Source: Bradyrhizobium sp. ISRA430 (lineage in GTDB: Bacteria > Pseudomonadota > Alphaproteobacteria > Rhizobiales > Xanthobacteraceae). Taken from it: DNA of 64,000 bases. The notes below the pieces were generated by a model. It ran no database searches. It had not been told where the DNA came from and saw only the letters and a list, made by a program, of their open reading frames with translations. Every line of letters begins with the position of its first letter. The first letter of the stretch is position 1. Location of the stretch: positions 1,302,001 through 1,366,000 of the forward strand of contig NZ_CP094516.1 of the NCBI RefSeq assembly GCF_029909975.1, read 5' to 3'. The position numbers and the translations under genes are program-made. Of the stretch, positions 24,473 through 33,547 are shown piece by piece.

Positions 24473-25677
24473 TGCGGCAATACCTCCACAGTTTCGGGAT
24501 ACGCCATCAGCCACCAAGCGACGAGCGCGGCGCAGAGCACGGTCAGGGCGCTGGCGAGAAACACGACATTCAGCCTTGCACCGGTCGCAAGCAGTCCAAG
24601 CGCGGGACTCGCCAGACCCTGGGCGAAGTCGAGAAAGGCGGTGTAGGCTCCCATGGCCAGACCGCGGCTTTGTGCCGGCACGCGGCGCACCGCTTCGACG
24701 CCGAAGCCCGGATAGACCAACGAGAAACCGAAGCCGGTGAGCGCGGCGCCCGCCAACGCCATCTCGGGCCGGACGGCCAGCCAGATCAGCGCCTGGCCGA
24801 TGGCTTCGATCACCGCGCAGACCAGCGCGACCTTCGCACCGCCGACCGCGTCGGCCACGTGACTGAAGAATACACGCGCCAGGATAAAGGCGACCGCATA
24901 CGCTGTGTAGGCGAGCCATCCGTCGGCCCATCCGCGGTGCGCGAACAGCAGCGCGACGAATGTGGTCACCGCCCCGAAGCCTACGCTGCCGAGCGCCGAG
25001 CCGAGGCCGGGCACCCATACCGCGCCGATCACCTTGGCGAACGAGAGGCGCGCGTGCTGCACCGGAGCGACCGACGGAAGCCACACAACGACCAGCAGCG
25101 TAAGCAGCGGAGCAGCCACGGTCGCGGCCGCAATCGCCGCAAAGCCGTAAGCGGCGTAGAGCGCGGCGCCGGCCGGCGCGCCAATCGCAAAGGCCGCGAA
25201 CATTGCCGATCCCACCCAGGCGATGACCTTGCCCGTGCTGCCGGTATCGGCGAGCGCCAATCCCCAGCTCACCGCTGCCGTGATGATGAAGCTCTCCGCC
25301 CCGCCGAGCAAACCGCGCCCCAGCAGGAGGATAGCGGCCGATACCAGCGGGGCCGCAGTGAAGCCGAGCGAGAGCAGGTACAGGAGCCCGGAGACCGAGG
25401 CCGCCAGCAGACCAGCGACCACACCGTGCTTCGCCCCCCGGCTGTCCGAGAAGTGGCCCGCCCAGGGTCGCGAGACCAGCGACGCTGCAAACTGACTGCC
25501 CGCGACAAGGCCGACCATGAACGTGCCCAGCCCCAATCCGTCGTGCACGTGGAGCGGAAGGACCGGCATCGCGACGCCGATGACGAGAAAGGCGACGAAG
25601 ACCACTGCCATGATCGGCAGCAAATTCGCTGACGTGCGGGGGCCCGCGGCCGGCTCCTGCAAGGCTGTTACCGACAT
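24469..25677 (-). CDS. MFS transporter
   Basis: A 402-residue protein with twelve hydrophobic segments. The loop between segments 2 and 3 reads VSRPWAGHFSDSRGAKHG, the MFS signature variant seen in YhhS/arabinose-efflux-like exporters. It is the first gene of an operon with the exported CMD-like protein and possibly the cupin, and is divergent from a LysR regulator 201 bases away. Together this suggests inducible export or uptake of a small organic compound; the substrate is not predictable. Confidence 0.88.
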   Translation of the reverse strand: MSVTALQEPAAGPRTSANLLPIMAVVFVAFLVIGVAMPVLPLHVHDGLGLGTFMVGLVAGSQFAASLVSRPWAGHFSDSRGAKHGVVAGLLAASVSGLLYLLSLGFTAAPLVSAAILLLGRGLLGGAESFIITAAVSWGLALADTGSTGKVIAWVGSAMFAAFAIGAPAGAALYAAYGFAAIAAATVAAPLLTLLVVVWLPSVAPVQHARLSFAKVIGAVWVPGLGSALGSVGFGAVTTFVALLFAHRGWADGWLAYTAYAVAFILARVFFSHVADAVGGAKVALVCAVIEAIGQALIWLAVRPEMALAGAALTGFGFSLVYPGFGVEAVRRVPAQSRGLAMGAYTAFLDFAQGLASPALGLLATGARLNVVFLASALTVLCAALVAWWLMAYPETVEVLPQ

Positions 25678-25878
25678 GCGAGTTCAAAACCCATGTCGGA
25701 TCGGCCGATAGGCTGCGTCGAACCCGCTGCTTGCTGCCGTCTCGTGGTTGATCGCTTTGGTCATCGGTCTTGGCCCTTCAATGAGACGGCATTGCCGTTG
25801 GCTGACCCGAACCTAGGACTTCCGCTCGCGCGCGATTAGGTGATAGATTTCGCATGTAGTCATTAGCATGGCTTATCA

Positions 25879-26778
25879 ATGCATCGGGACGACGCGAGCG
25901 ACCTCCTCGCCTTTCTCGCGGTTGCGAGGGAACGCAGCTTTACGCGCGCCGCCGCGAAGCTCGGCATGACGCAGTCCGCCTTGAGCCAGATCATCAGACA
26001 TCTGGAGGAGCGGCTCGGCGTGAGGCTGCTGAACCGGACGACGCGCAGCGTCACACCCACTCAGGCCGGAGAACGCCTGTTCCTGAGCATCGGACCCAAG
26101 TTCAACGAAATGGACCTGGAACTTGCCGCGCTCAGCGAGCTCCGCGAGAAGCCGGCCGGGACCGTTCGCCTCACGGCGACGGAGCATGCCGCCGCGGAGA
26201 TTCTGCTGCCTGCGCTTGGCAAGATCCTGCCGAAATATCCCGACATTCACGTCGAGGTGATCATCGACTATGGGCTCACCAACATCGTTGCCCAGCAAGT
26301 CGACGCAGGCATTCGTCCCGGCGAACTCGTTGCCAAGGATATGATAGCCGTGCGGGTCAGCCCCGACCTACGAATGGCCGTGGTGGGCTCGCCTTCCTAC
26401 TTCGCCGAGCGCAAGCGGCCCAAGACTCCTCAAGACCTGACGAGCCACAACTGCCTCAACCTTCGCCTGCCGACGCATGGCGGCAGCCTCTACGCGTGGG
26501 AGTTCGAAAAGAACGGGCGCGAGCTCAACGTGCGCGTCGAAGGGCAGCTCGTATTCAACAGTGCAGGCCTCCTCCTGGAAGGCGCGCTCAAGGGCTTCGG
26601 CCTCGCCTATCTCACGGAGAGCCATGTGCAATCTCACCTCGCGCAAGGCCGCTTGGTGCGGGTTCTCTCGGACTGGTGTCCGCCATTCTCGGGATATCAT
26701 CTCTACTATCCCAGCCGGCGCCAGGTTTCGCCGGCCTTCTCGCTGCTGGTCGACGCTCTTCGATATCATGGGAAATAA
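25879..26778 (+). CDS. LysR family transcriptional regulator
   Basis: A 299-residue regulator with the N-terminal winged helix (FLAVARERSFTRAAAKLGMT then QSALSQIIRHLEERLGVRLL and NRTTRSVTPTQAGERL) and the periplasmic-binding-protein-like effector domain (VEVIIDYGLTNIVAQQVDAG). The latter type is common in regulators of quinone- or phenol-responsive genes. It is divergent from the MFS-CMD operon and probably activates it. It should also be compared with the NmrA-like gene 219 bases downstream. Confidence 0.93.
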   Translation: MHRDDASDLLAFLAVARERSFTRAAAKLGMTQSALSQIIRHLEERLGVRLLNRTTRSVTPTQAGERLFLSIGPKFNEMDLELAALSELREKPAGTVRLTATEHAAAEILLPALGKILPKYPDIHVEVIIDYGLTNIVAQQVDAGIRPGELVAKDMIAVRVSPDLRMAVVGSPSYFAERKRPKTPQDLTSHNCLNLRLPTHGGSLYAWEFEKNGRELNVRVEGQLVFNSAGLLLEGALKGFGLAYLTESHVQSHLAQGRLVRVLSDWCPPFSGYHLYYPSRRQVSPAFSLLVDALRYHGK

Positions 26779-26939
26779 CAGGGACCGGTGGCATGCTCGA
26801 CGTTCGCACGAACATCCAGGCAACATGGATCGTTGCTGCATCGCAACGGACCGTCTGGAGCATTTTCCGGCAAGGAACGCCCGTTCCAGGCAAGAGCTTG
26901 CCCCAATGCGGCTCTAGACTGCGCTTCGCTTCAGGAGAG

Positions 26940-26973
26940 CGTGAGCATCAGTTGGTTCTGATCATCTCACGCC
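26940..26973. repeat. Intergenic inverted repeat
   Basis: GCGTGAG (26940-26946) is inverted as CTCACGC (26967-26973), with ATCAG/CTGAT pairing inside. It lies 24 bases before the NmrA-like start codon. It may be a repeat element or a local regulatory hairpin. Confidence 0.5.
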
Positions 26974-26997
26974 CGCAAAATGCTGAGGAGATATGCC

Positions 26998-27741
26998 ATG
27001 AAGATTGTCGTGATCGGTGGGACCGGGTTGATCGGATCCAAGCTCGTGGCGAAGCTCAATCAGCAGGGCCACGAGGCCGTGGCGGCCTCGCCAAGATCGG
27101 GCGTAAATGCCGTGACCGGCGAAGGCCTCGCTGAGGCGCTGGCCGGCGCAGATGTTGTCGTCGACGTGGCCAACGCGCCGTCCTGGGAGCCTGCCGCCGT
27201 ACTAGAATTCTTCGAGCTGTCGAGCCAAAATCTCGGCGCGGCCGAGGCCGCAGCCGCCGTTGGACATCACGTGGCGCTGTCGATCGTGGGGACCGATCGG
27301 TCGCCCGACATCGCCTATTTTCGTGCCAAGCTCGCCCAGGAGACCATCGTCAAGGCATCTCCGGTGCCCTACTCGATCGTCCGTGCCACCCAGTTCTTTG
27401 AGTTCCTCGGCGCCATCGCCGAATCGGGCGCGGTTGGCCGCAATATCGTCGTTCCATCGGCGCTGTTTCAGCCGATCGCGGCCGACGACGTGGTTGATTG
27501 CCTCGCAGACATAGCAACGGGCCGGCCGCTGAATGGCACGATCGATATCGCAGGACCCGAGAAGGCTCCCTTCAATGAATTCGTCGCGCGTCGCCTGAAA
27601 GCGGCCGGCGACGGCCGCCTGGTGGTTGGAGAGCCCAGCGCCCAGTACTACGGCGCACCCGTTGACGACACGTCGCTGATCCCGCTCGGCGAGGCGCGTC
27701 TCGGCAAAACGCCGCTCGCCACATGGCTCGCGCGGGTCTGA
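26998..27741 (+). CDS. NmrA-like NAD(P)-binding protein (atypical SDR)
   Basis: A 247-residue Rossmann protein starting MKIVVIGGTGLIGSKLVAKL, the glycine-rich motif of atypical SDRs. It lacks the YxxxK dyad; instead AYFRAKLAQETIVKASPVPY and IVRATQFFEFLGAI match the NmrA/YwnB group, which reduce quinones or sense NADP redox state. GGAGATATGCC precedes the ATG. It is followed 50 bases later by a secreted cupin. Confidence 0.88.
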   Translation: MKIVVIGGTGLIGSKLVAKLNQQGHEAVAASPRSGVNAVTGEGLAEALAGADVVVDVANAPSWEPAAVLEFFELSSQNLGAAEAAAAVGHHVALSIVGTDRSPDIAYFRAKLAQETIVKASPVPYSIVRATQFFEFLGAIAESGAVGRNIVVPSALFQPIAADDVVDCLADIATGRPLNGTIDIAGPEKAPFNEFVARRLKAAGDGRLVVGEPSAQYYGAPVDDTSLIPLGEARLGKTPLATWLARV

Positions 27742-27791
27742 GGGTCCGCGCTCCCGGGATTCACGGCAGACAAGGCAATGAAGGGTGTCAC

Positions 27792-28214
27792 ATGCGCGGA
27801 TTGCTGATCGTAATGGCGGTTTGTACCGCCTCTTTCCTGACGGCACGGGCAGCCGAGACGCAGCCAGCAGCGCCGTCGGCCAAGATAACGGTGGTGTTTG
27901 ACCAGGCGCTGCCGAATGTCCCGGGCAAGAGCATGAAGGGCGTGCTGGTCGAGTATGGTCCCGGCGGCTCCTCGCCGGCCCACATCCACGCGCGCTCTGC
28001 ATTCATCTATGCCACCGTCTTGGAAGGAGCGATCCGCAGTCAGGTCAATGACGAGCCCGCCAAGGTCTTTCGCAAGGGCGAGAACTTCTTCGAGAAGCCT
28101 GGCGACCGCCATGCCATCAGCGCCAATGCCAGCGATACCGAGCCGGCGAAGCTGCTTGCCGTGTTCGTGGTCGATACGAACGACAAGGAGCTAACGACGC
28201 CCCTGTCGAAGTAG
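27792..28214 (+). CDS. Exported cupin protein, paralogue of the cupin at 10.8 kb
   Basis: A 140-residue protein with signal peptide MRGLLIVMAVCTASFLTARA and one cupin domain. HIHARSAFIYATVLEGAIRS provides the first metal cluster (His-x-His, Glu) and GDRHAISANASDTEPAKLLA the second. It shares LPNVPGKS, the YGPGGSSP turn and the SANAS-TEPA segment with the cupin at 10791-11294. Co-transcribed in all likelihood with the NmrA-like gene. The ligand is unknown. Confidence 0.84.
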   Translation: MRGLLIVMAVCTASFLTARAAETQPAAPSAKITVVFDQALPNVPGKSMKGVLVEYGPGGSSPAHIHARSAFIYATVLEGAIRSQVNDEPAKVFRKGENFFEKPGDRHAISANASDTEPAKLLAVFVVDTNDKELTTPLSK

Positions 28215-28239
28215 CGCCGGATCCGCATGCGGCAGCCCA

Positions 28240-29271
28240 TCATCCAAGCCCCTCGACGAATGCAACCGGCGTACCTTTCGCGACACTGCCCGCGACACGT
28301 TCGGCGTCCCAATTGGTAAGCCGCACGCAACCGTGAGATTCCGCCTTGGAAATCTTGCCAGGCGACGGCGTCCCGTGAATGCCGTAGCCTTCGGCGGACA
28401 GGTTGATCCAGACCGTGCCGACCGGATTGTTCGGACCGGGCTTGATGATGAAGGGCCTGCGGGAACGGACGTCCTTGAAATGATAAGCGGGATTGTAGCG
28501 ATAGCGCGGATTGCGGCTGATCTCCGTGACCTTCAGGGTGCCCGAGGGCGACGGCTTCTCTTCGCTTCCCACGGTCGCCGGATAGAATCCGATCAGCGCA
28601 TTCGACTTGTCGAACAGCTTCACCGTCTGCCGGTTCTTGTCGATCTCGACCCTATCGGCCTTGGCAGGCGCACCGCTTCCGCTGGCGGTGTCCACCACGA
28701 CGATGCTGTCGCCGGCGCGATCGAAGCGGCGCCCGGGGTTGAACGCCGACAATAGCTGCTCGCTCATGTGAAACTTCTCGGCCAATGCTTCGCGCGGACT
28801 TGTGAAGGCGAGCTTCGGGATGTTCTTCATGTCCTCCATCTTCGAGGGAAGCTTGCGCAGGAACGGGCCCGCGACATCGTGCTCGGTGATGGTGTAGGTC
28901 GCCGTCACCGGCCGGTCGTCCGCCGCTAGCGCCTTCCAGACGTCCTCCGTCAAAGCGTCCGAGCTCGGCAACTGCTGCGCTTCCGCATAGGCCCGCAGCG
29001 CCTTCTTCGCGTTCTCTCCGAACCTGCCGTCGATCTCACCGGGCGAGAAGTGCGCCCGATCCAAGAGAACCTGCAGCCGCACCCCCGCCGGGGTCGGCTT
29101 CTCGTTCGACAGGGTCTTCTTCGATGGCTGGGCGGAATTGATGGCGTCCGCGGTCATCTCGGCGGCGAGCGCAGGCGTGGTCGTCAGGGCGAAGATCAGA
29201 AGGATACAGATCTGCCGGGCGCGGTAGACGGACCAATTCGTCGCCGTTCGTAAGAGGCCGTCGTCGACCAT
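28240..29271 (-). CDS. L,D-transpeptidase (YkuD family) with peptidoglycan-binding domain
   Basis: A 343-residue exported protein. After a hydrophobic segment (ILLIFALTTTPALA) comes a peptidoglycan-binding region (LQVLLDRAHFSPGEIDGRFG) and then the YkuD catalytic domain, with IHGTPSPGKISKAESHGCVR containing the conserved His and the nucleophilic Cys of HGxx...SHGCVRL. Such enzymes form 3-3 peptidoglycan cross-links or attach outer membrane proteins to the wall. The true start may be one of the methionines or alternative codons near 29235, closer to the signal segment. Confidence 0.9.
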   Translation of the reverse strand: MVDDGLLRTATNWSVYRARQICILLIFALTTTPALAAEMTADAINSAQPSKKTLSNEKPTPAGVRLQVLLDRAHFSPGEIDGRFGENAKKALRAYAEAQQLPSSDALTEDVWKALAADDRPVTATYTITEHDVAGPFLRKLPSKMEDMKNIPKLAFTSPREALAEKFHMSEQLLSAFNPGRRFDRAGDSIVVVDTASGSGAPAKADRVEIDKNRQTVKLFDKSNALIGFYPATVGSEEKPSPSGTLKVTEISRNPRYRYNPAYHFKDVRSRRPFIIKPGPNNPVGTVWINLSAEGYGIHGTPSPGKISKAESHGCVRLTNWDAERVAGSVAKGTPVAFVEGLG

Positions 29272-29412
29272 GTTCGAGCTCCGAGGTGGAGACGTTCATC
29301 GGGATGGCAACTCGCCTCGACGGCGGAAGTTTCCAGTTCTTCCCGAAAGGCGCAAAACCTCGGCGCGCGGCGGGCGCAGCTATCGCGCATGCGCCCGCTC
29401 CATTCCTGCCAA

Positions 29413-30417
29413 TCAGGCCACGCGACGCGCGGCCATCTCCGCTGCGAGCAGCACTGCGGCGCGGCTCGCGCCGATCGAGGCGGTCCCCTGCCCTGCAATG
29501 TCATAGGCGGTGCCGTGCGCCGGCGTGCAGATCGGAAACGGAAAGCCGCCGAGCAGGGTCACGCCGCGATCGAAGCCCATTAGCTTCATCGCGATCTGGC
29601 CCTGGTCATGATACATCGTCAGCACCGCATCGAAGGCGCCGTTTTTCGCGCGCAGAAACACGGTGTCGGCGGGAAACGGCCCCTCGGCGGCGATACCCTC
29701 GCGCTGGCCGGCCGCGACCGCCGGCGCAATGATGTCGATCTCCTCGCGGCCGAAATTGCCGCCGTCGCCGGCGTGCGGATTGAGCCCCGCGACCGCGATG
29801 CGCGGCTGCGCAAAGCCCGCATTGCGCATACAGAAATCGGTCAGCTTGAGCGCGCGGTGGATGCGTTCGCTGGACAGCCGCGCGGCAACGTCCTTGAGCG
29901 GGATGTGCGAGGTGACCCGCGCATTCCAGAGCTGACCGAGCACGTTGAATTCGCTTGCCGCAGTCTTGAGCCCGGCGACTTCCGCGGAGAATGCGATCTC
30001 GTCGTCATAGTCGGCGCGGGCAAGCCGCATCGCCTGCTTGTTGAAAGGGGTGAAGCAAACGGCGTCGACGCGCCCGTCCCGACCGAGCTCGAGCGCATGG
30101 CGATAGTTGGCGAGCGCAAAGCGGCCGCCGGCAAGGCTCGCCGTTCCCCGCTCGATCTCGGCCGGATCAAGATGGCCGAGATCAACGAACAGCGCCTCGC
30201 CCTCGGCCGCGCGAAAATCGTCTCGCTGCCTCACCGTCTTCAACTCGGGCTTCACACCCGCAACGCGCGCTCCCTCGTCGAAGATGCGGCGGTCACCGAT
30301 CACGACAAGCCGACTGCGGGCACGGATGTCGTCCTGCGCCACCAGTTTCGCCGTCAGCTCCGGGCTGATGCCGGCGGGGTCTCCCATTGCCAATGCAATG
30401 AGCGGCTTTGCTGTCAT
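29413..30417 (-). CDS. PdxA family dehydrogenase (4-hydroxythreonine-4-phosphate dehydrogenase-like)
   Basis: A 334-residue protein starting MTAKPLIALAMGDPAGISPE. Metal-binding histidines are in VTSHIPLKD, LNPHAGDGGNFGREE and TMYHDQGQIAMKLMGFDRG. The family oxidises and decarboxylates beta-hydroxy acids: PdxA in pyridoxal phosphate synthesis, PdxA2 in threonate catabolism, TphB in terephthalate breakdown. The gene is the last of an operon with a tricarboxylate-type transporter, a CoA-transferase and an enoyl-CoA hydratase, which argues for a catabolic role rather than vitamin B6 synthesis. Its ATG overlaps the tctA stop by four bases. Confidence 0.85.
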   Translation of the reverse strand: MTAKPLIALAMGDPAGISPELTAKLVAQDDIRARSRLVVIGDRRIFDEGARVAGVKPELKTVRQRDDFRAAEGEALFVDLGHLDPAEIERGTASLAGGRFALANYRHALELGRDGRVDAVCFTPFNKQAMRLARADYDDEIAFSAEVAGLKTAASEFNVLGQLWNARVTSHIPLKDVAARLSSERIHRALKLTDFCMRNAGFAQPRIAVAGLNPHAGDGGNFGREEIDIIAPAVAAGQREGIAAEGPFPADTVFLRAKNGAFDAVLTMYHDQGQIAMKLMGFDRGVTLLGGFPFPICTPAHGTAYDIAGQGTASIGASRAAVLLAAEMAARRVA

Positions 30418-31952
30418 ATGATCACCTTCTCCTGGCTTGTCGTCTCGGCAGCGGGGGATGCGGGCTTGCGCCAGAGACGTGTAAGCTGCAACGCGAGCGG
30501 AAGCAGCAACAGGGCGATGCCGGCCACGATCAGGCACGTCACCAGCCGGTTTGCAAAGAAGATCCCGAGCGATCCCTTGGACATCAGCATCGACTGCCGG
30601 AACGCATCCTCAGCCTTGTCGCCGATGACGATCGCGAGCACGAGCGGCGCCAGCGGATAGAACAGCTTCTTGAAGAGATAGCCGACGATCCCGAAGCCGA
30701 GCATCATGACAACATCGAGATAGGAGTTCGACACAGAATAGGCGCCGACGACGCAGATGATCACAATCAGGGGCGCGATGACCACGAAGGGAATTCGCAT
30801 CAGGGCGGCGAAGATCGGAACGGTCAACAGCACCAGCGCGACGGCGACGATGTTGCCGACATACATCGAGGCGATCAGGCCCCAGACGAAGTCTTTCTGG
30901 TCGACGAACAGCATCGGCCCGGGATTGAGGCCCCAGATCATCAGTCCGCCCATCATCACGGCCGCGGTGGCCGAGCCGGGAATGCCGAGCGAGAGCATCG
31001 GCAGTAGTGCGCTGGTGCCCGCGGCATGATCGGCCGTCTCAGGCGAGATGATGCCTTCGATCTCGCCGGTGCCGAAATGCCGGCCGCGGCGCGAGAAGCG
31101 GCGGGCGATGCCGTAGCTCATGAAGGATGCCGCGGTCGGGCCGCCCGGCGTGATCCCCATCCAGCAGCCGATGGCAGCGCTCCGCAGCAGCGCAACGCCA
31201 TGCCGCGGCAGGCGGGCGACCGCGCGAAACACCTCGCCCCAGTCGATCTTCGATGAGACCGCGCGGGCATGAACCTCCTCCTCGACCGCGACCAGGAGCT
31301 CGCCGATGCCGAACAGGCCCATCACGGCAACGACGAAATTCACGCCCTTGACCAGCTCGTCGATGCCCATGGTGAGGCGCACGCTGCCGGACACGGTGTC
31401 GATGCCAATCGCGGCGATCGCAAAGCCGATGGCGAGCGCCACCACGGTCTTGATCGGCGCCGCGCCGCCCATGCCGACGAAGCTTGCGAAGGCGAGGAAA
31501 TACACCGCGAAATATTCCGGCGGTCCAAAGGCGAGCGCGACCTGTGCCACCCAGGATGCGAGGAAGGTGATCAGGATGACGCCGATCAGCGCGCCGAACG
31601 CGGCCGAGCCGAAGGCGGTGGCGAGCGCCGTGGTCGGCCGGCCGTCGCGCGCCATCGGATAGCCGTCGAAGGTGGTTGCGACCGACGACGGCTCCCCGGG
31701 GATGTTGAACAGGATCGAGGTCACCGAGCCGCCAAACAGCGCGCCCCAATACATGCTGGAAAGCAGGATGATCGCCGACACCGGCTGCATGCCGAAGGTC
31801 AGCGGCAGGAGCAGCGACACCCCATTCGGCGCGCCCAGTCCCGGCAGCACGCCGACGAGAATGCCGAGCAGCACGCCGACCGCCATCAGGACCAGATGCG
31901 GAGCGGTGATCGCGATCGTGAAGCCGTGCAGGAGTTCCTGGAGATTGTCCAT
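30414..31952 (-). CDS. tctA: Tripartite tricarboxylate transporter, large permease (TctA)
   Basis: A 512-residue membrane protein with about eleven hydrophobic segments. Family signatures include LPGLGAPNGVSLLLPLTFGM near residue 35, YWGALFGGSVTSILFNIPGE, and AGTSALLPMLSLGIPGSATA. TctA forms the sodium- or proton-coupled channel that receives substrate from the periplasmic TctC protein. Gene order tctC-tctB-tctA is standard. The stop overlaps the start of the PdxA-like gene. Confidence 0.94.
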   Translation of the reverse strand: MDNLQELLHGFTIAITAPHLVLMAVGVLLGILVGVLPGLGAPNGVSLLLPLTFGMQPVSAIILLSSMYWGALFGGSVTSILFNIPGEPSSVATTFDGYPMARDGRPTTALATAFGSAAFGALIGVILITFLASWVAQVALAFGPPEYFAVYFLAFASFVGMGGAAPIKTVVALAIGFAIAAIGIDTVSGSVRLTMGIDELVKGVNFVVAVMGLFGIGELLVAVEEEVHARAVSSKIDWGEVFRAVARLPRHGVALLRSAAIGCWMGITPGGPTAASFMSYGIARRFSRRGRHFGTGEIEGIISPETADHAAGTSALLPMLSLGIPGSATAAVMMGGLMIWGLNPGPMLFVDQKDFVWGLIASMYVGNIVAVALVLLTVPIFAALMRIPFVVIAPLIVIICVVGAYSVSNSYLDVVMMLGFGIVGYLFKKLFYPLAPLVLAIVIGDKAEDAFRQSMLMSKGSLGIFFANRLVTCLIVAGIALLLLPLALQLTRLWRKPASPAAETTSQEKVII

Positions 31953-31963
31953 CGCCCTCTCCG

Positions 31964-32449
31964 TCAGAACCCGAACACGGCGGCGAGCGCGCCGTGCGGC
32001 AGCGTTACCTGGAACATGCGCTCGAACACCACGTAGAGCGCGAGGGCCGTCGCCGCCGCCATGACCAGCGCGCGCGGCACGGATTGGTGCCCGGGGATCG
32101 CCAGCACCGCGAAGACATACAGCGCCGAGGCGAGATACATCCCGAGCAATGGGATCGCGGCAACGAAAATCGCAGCCGGCACGAACAGCCCGGCCAGCCG
32201 GCGCAACTCGATCGGCGTGATGGCGACGGGAACGCTTGCGAGCCTCGCAGCCGGCAGGGCGCCCCGCACCAGGTTGTAGAGGCTCCCGAGCACGATGATG
32301 ACGCCGGTCAGGAATGGGAACGTGCCGGCGTCGACGCCCGCGCTCGACCAGCCGATGCCGTTGTCGAGGCTGGAGACGACGACGGCCACACCGAAACTGC
32401 CAGTGAGCATGGCGGTCGCAAGTTCAAGAGCGCGGCGCGTTATCATCAA
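31964..32449 (-). CDS. tctB: Tripartite tricarboxylate transporter, small permease (TctB)
   Basis: A 161-residue protein with four hydrophobic segments, the usual TctB topology (LATAMLTGSFGVAVVVSSL, FLTGVIIVLGSLYNLVRGAL, LFVPAAIFVAAIPLLGMYLA, ALVMAAATALALYVVFERMF). It sits 11 bases before tctA and 53 bases after tctC in the direction of transcription. It ends FERMFQVTLPHGALAAVFGF, a tail typical of the family. Low sequence conservation means the call relies on topology and position. Confidence 0.9.
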   Translation of the reverse strand: MMITRRALELATAMLTGSFGVAVVVSSLDNGIGWSSAGVDAGTFPFLTGVIIVLGSLYNLVRGALPAARLASVPVAITPIELRRLAGLFVPAAIFVAAIPLLGMYLASALYVFAVLAIPGHQSVPRALVMAAATALALYVVFERMFQVTLPHGALAAVFGF

Positions 32450-32502
32450 GGGCTCCTGGTGACGAGAGACAACAGGACATCATGGCGCGGGGCTTTCCCG
32501 CC

Positions 32503-33495
32503 TCACTTGACGAGCCAGCCCTGCTCGCCCGCAACCTGCTTGACGTGCTCGAGGTCCTCCTTGATGAACTTGTCGAACTCGGCACCGGTCAGGAACGTGT
32601 CGACCTGAGAGGTCTTCTCGATATAGTCCTTCCATTCCGGCGTGGCCTGCACCTTCTTCATGAGGTCGATGTAGAACGCGGCCTGGTCCGGCGTGACCTT
32701 GCCGGGCAGCCATACCGTGCGTGGCTGCTCATATTGATTGATGTCGAGGCCCTGCTCGACGCAGGTCGGAACGTCGTTCCAGCCTTCGGTCGCGGTCACC
32801 TTGGGGCCCTGCGGCAGCCGCTTCGGGCTGAAGGCGCAGAGCGGACGCTGCGTGCCGCCGCGCCACTGCCCGAGGCTCTCGCTGGGATTGTTGACGTGGG
32901 AGTCGATGTGGCCGCCGGCGAGCTGCACTGCGGCTTCCGCGCCGCTCTTGAAGGGGATGTAGGTCAGTTTGACGTGACCGGTCTTCTCGATCATGCGGGT
33001 CAGCACCTCGTCGGTGTCCTTCGATTGCGCTCCGCCCATCTTGAATTCGCTCGAGGCCGCCGCCTTCAGATAATCACCCGCGGTCTTGTAGGGCGCGTCC
33101 TGCTTGACCCAGAGCAGGAACTCGTCCTGCGCCATCGCCGCGATCGGGGTCAGATCGGTGTAGTTGAAGGCGACCTTGGAGACGAGCGGCTGCTGCCACG
33201 CATTCGATGTGCCGAAGATCACCTTGTAGGGATCGCCCGCAGACGCCTTGCCGTAGACATAGCCTTCCGCACCGCTGCCGCCGCCCTTGTTGACGACGAC
33301 GATCGGTTGATCCGTCAATTTGTACTTGGCGATGATGTTCTGCACCGCGCGGGCAAGATTATCCGTACCCCCGCCCGGCCCTGCCGTGGCCACGAACTCG
33401 ATCGGCTTTTGCGGTTGCCAGGCGCTGAGCGCCGGCATCGTGCCGGCGAGCACGGTCGCAGCTACAGAAAGCAAAAGCGTTGACGTCCGACCCAT
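32503..33495 (-). CDS. tctC: Tripartite tricarboxylate transporter substrate-binding protein (TctC/Bug)
   Basis: A 330-residue periplasmic protein with signal peptide MGRTSTLLLSVAATVLAGTM. Mature Bug-family features follow: PIEFVATAGPGGGTDNLARA (the glycine-rich ligand loop), IVVVNKGGGSGAEGYVY and LAGGHIDSHVNNPSESLGQW. The ATG at 33495 is preceded by GCTGGAGGAAATC. Bug proteins bind carboxylated compounds such as citrate, phthalate, terephthalate or nicotinate; here the partner genes point to an organic acid catabolised via a CoA thioester. Confidence 0.93.
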   Translation of the reverse strand: MGRTSTLLLSVAATVLAGTMPALSAWQPQKPIEFVATAGPGGGTDNLARAVQNIIAKYKLTDQPIVVVNKGGGSGAEGYVYGKASAGDPYKVIFGTSNAWQQPLVSKVAFNYTDLTPIAAMAQDEFLLWVKQDAPYKTAGDYLKAAASSEFKMGGAQSKDTDEVLTRMIEKTGHVKLTYIPFKSGAEAAVQLAGGHIDSHVNNPSESLGQWRGGTQRPLCAFSPKRLPQGPKVTATEGWNDVPTCVEQGLDINQYEQPRTVWLPGKVTPDQAAFYIDLMKKVQATPEWKDYIEKTSQVDTFLTGAEFDKFIKEDLEHVKQVAGEQGWLVK

Positions 33496-33547
33496 GATTT
33501 CCTCCAGCTCATTTTTGTCCGTTGTTCTTGTTGTTATCGACGTCCGG

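Noticed and set aside
24473..25687. Long minus-strand frame joined to the tandem CMD gene
   Set aside because: It is a shadow of the MFS transporter, with glycine/arginine-rich translation; the CMD protein has its own start and signal peptide at 24472.
25678..25878. LysR box (T-N11-A) in the MFS/lysR divergent region
   Set aside because: A widely spaced TGATA/TATCA pair exists, but the spacing does not fit a LysR site and no convincing T-N11-A dyad with symmetric arms was found.
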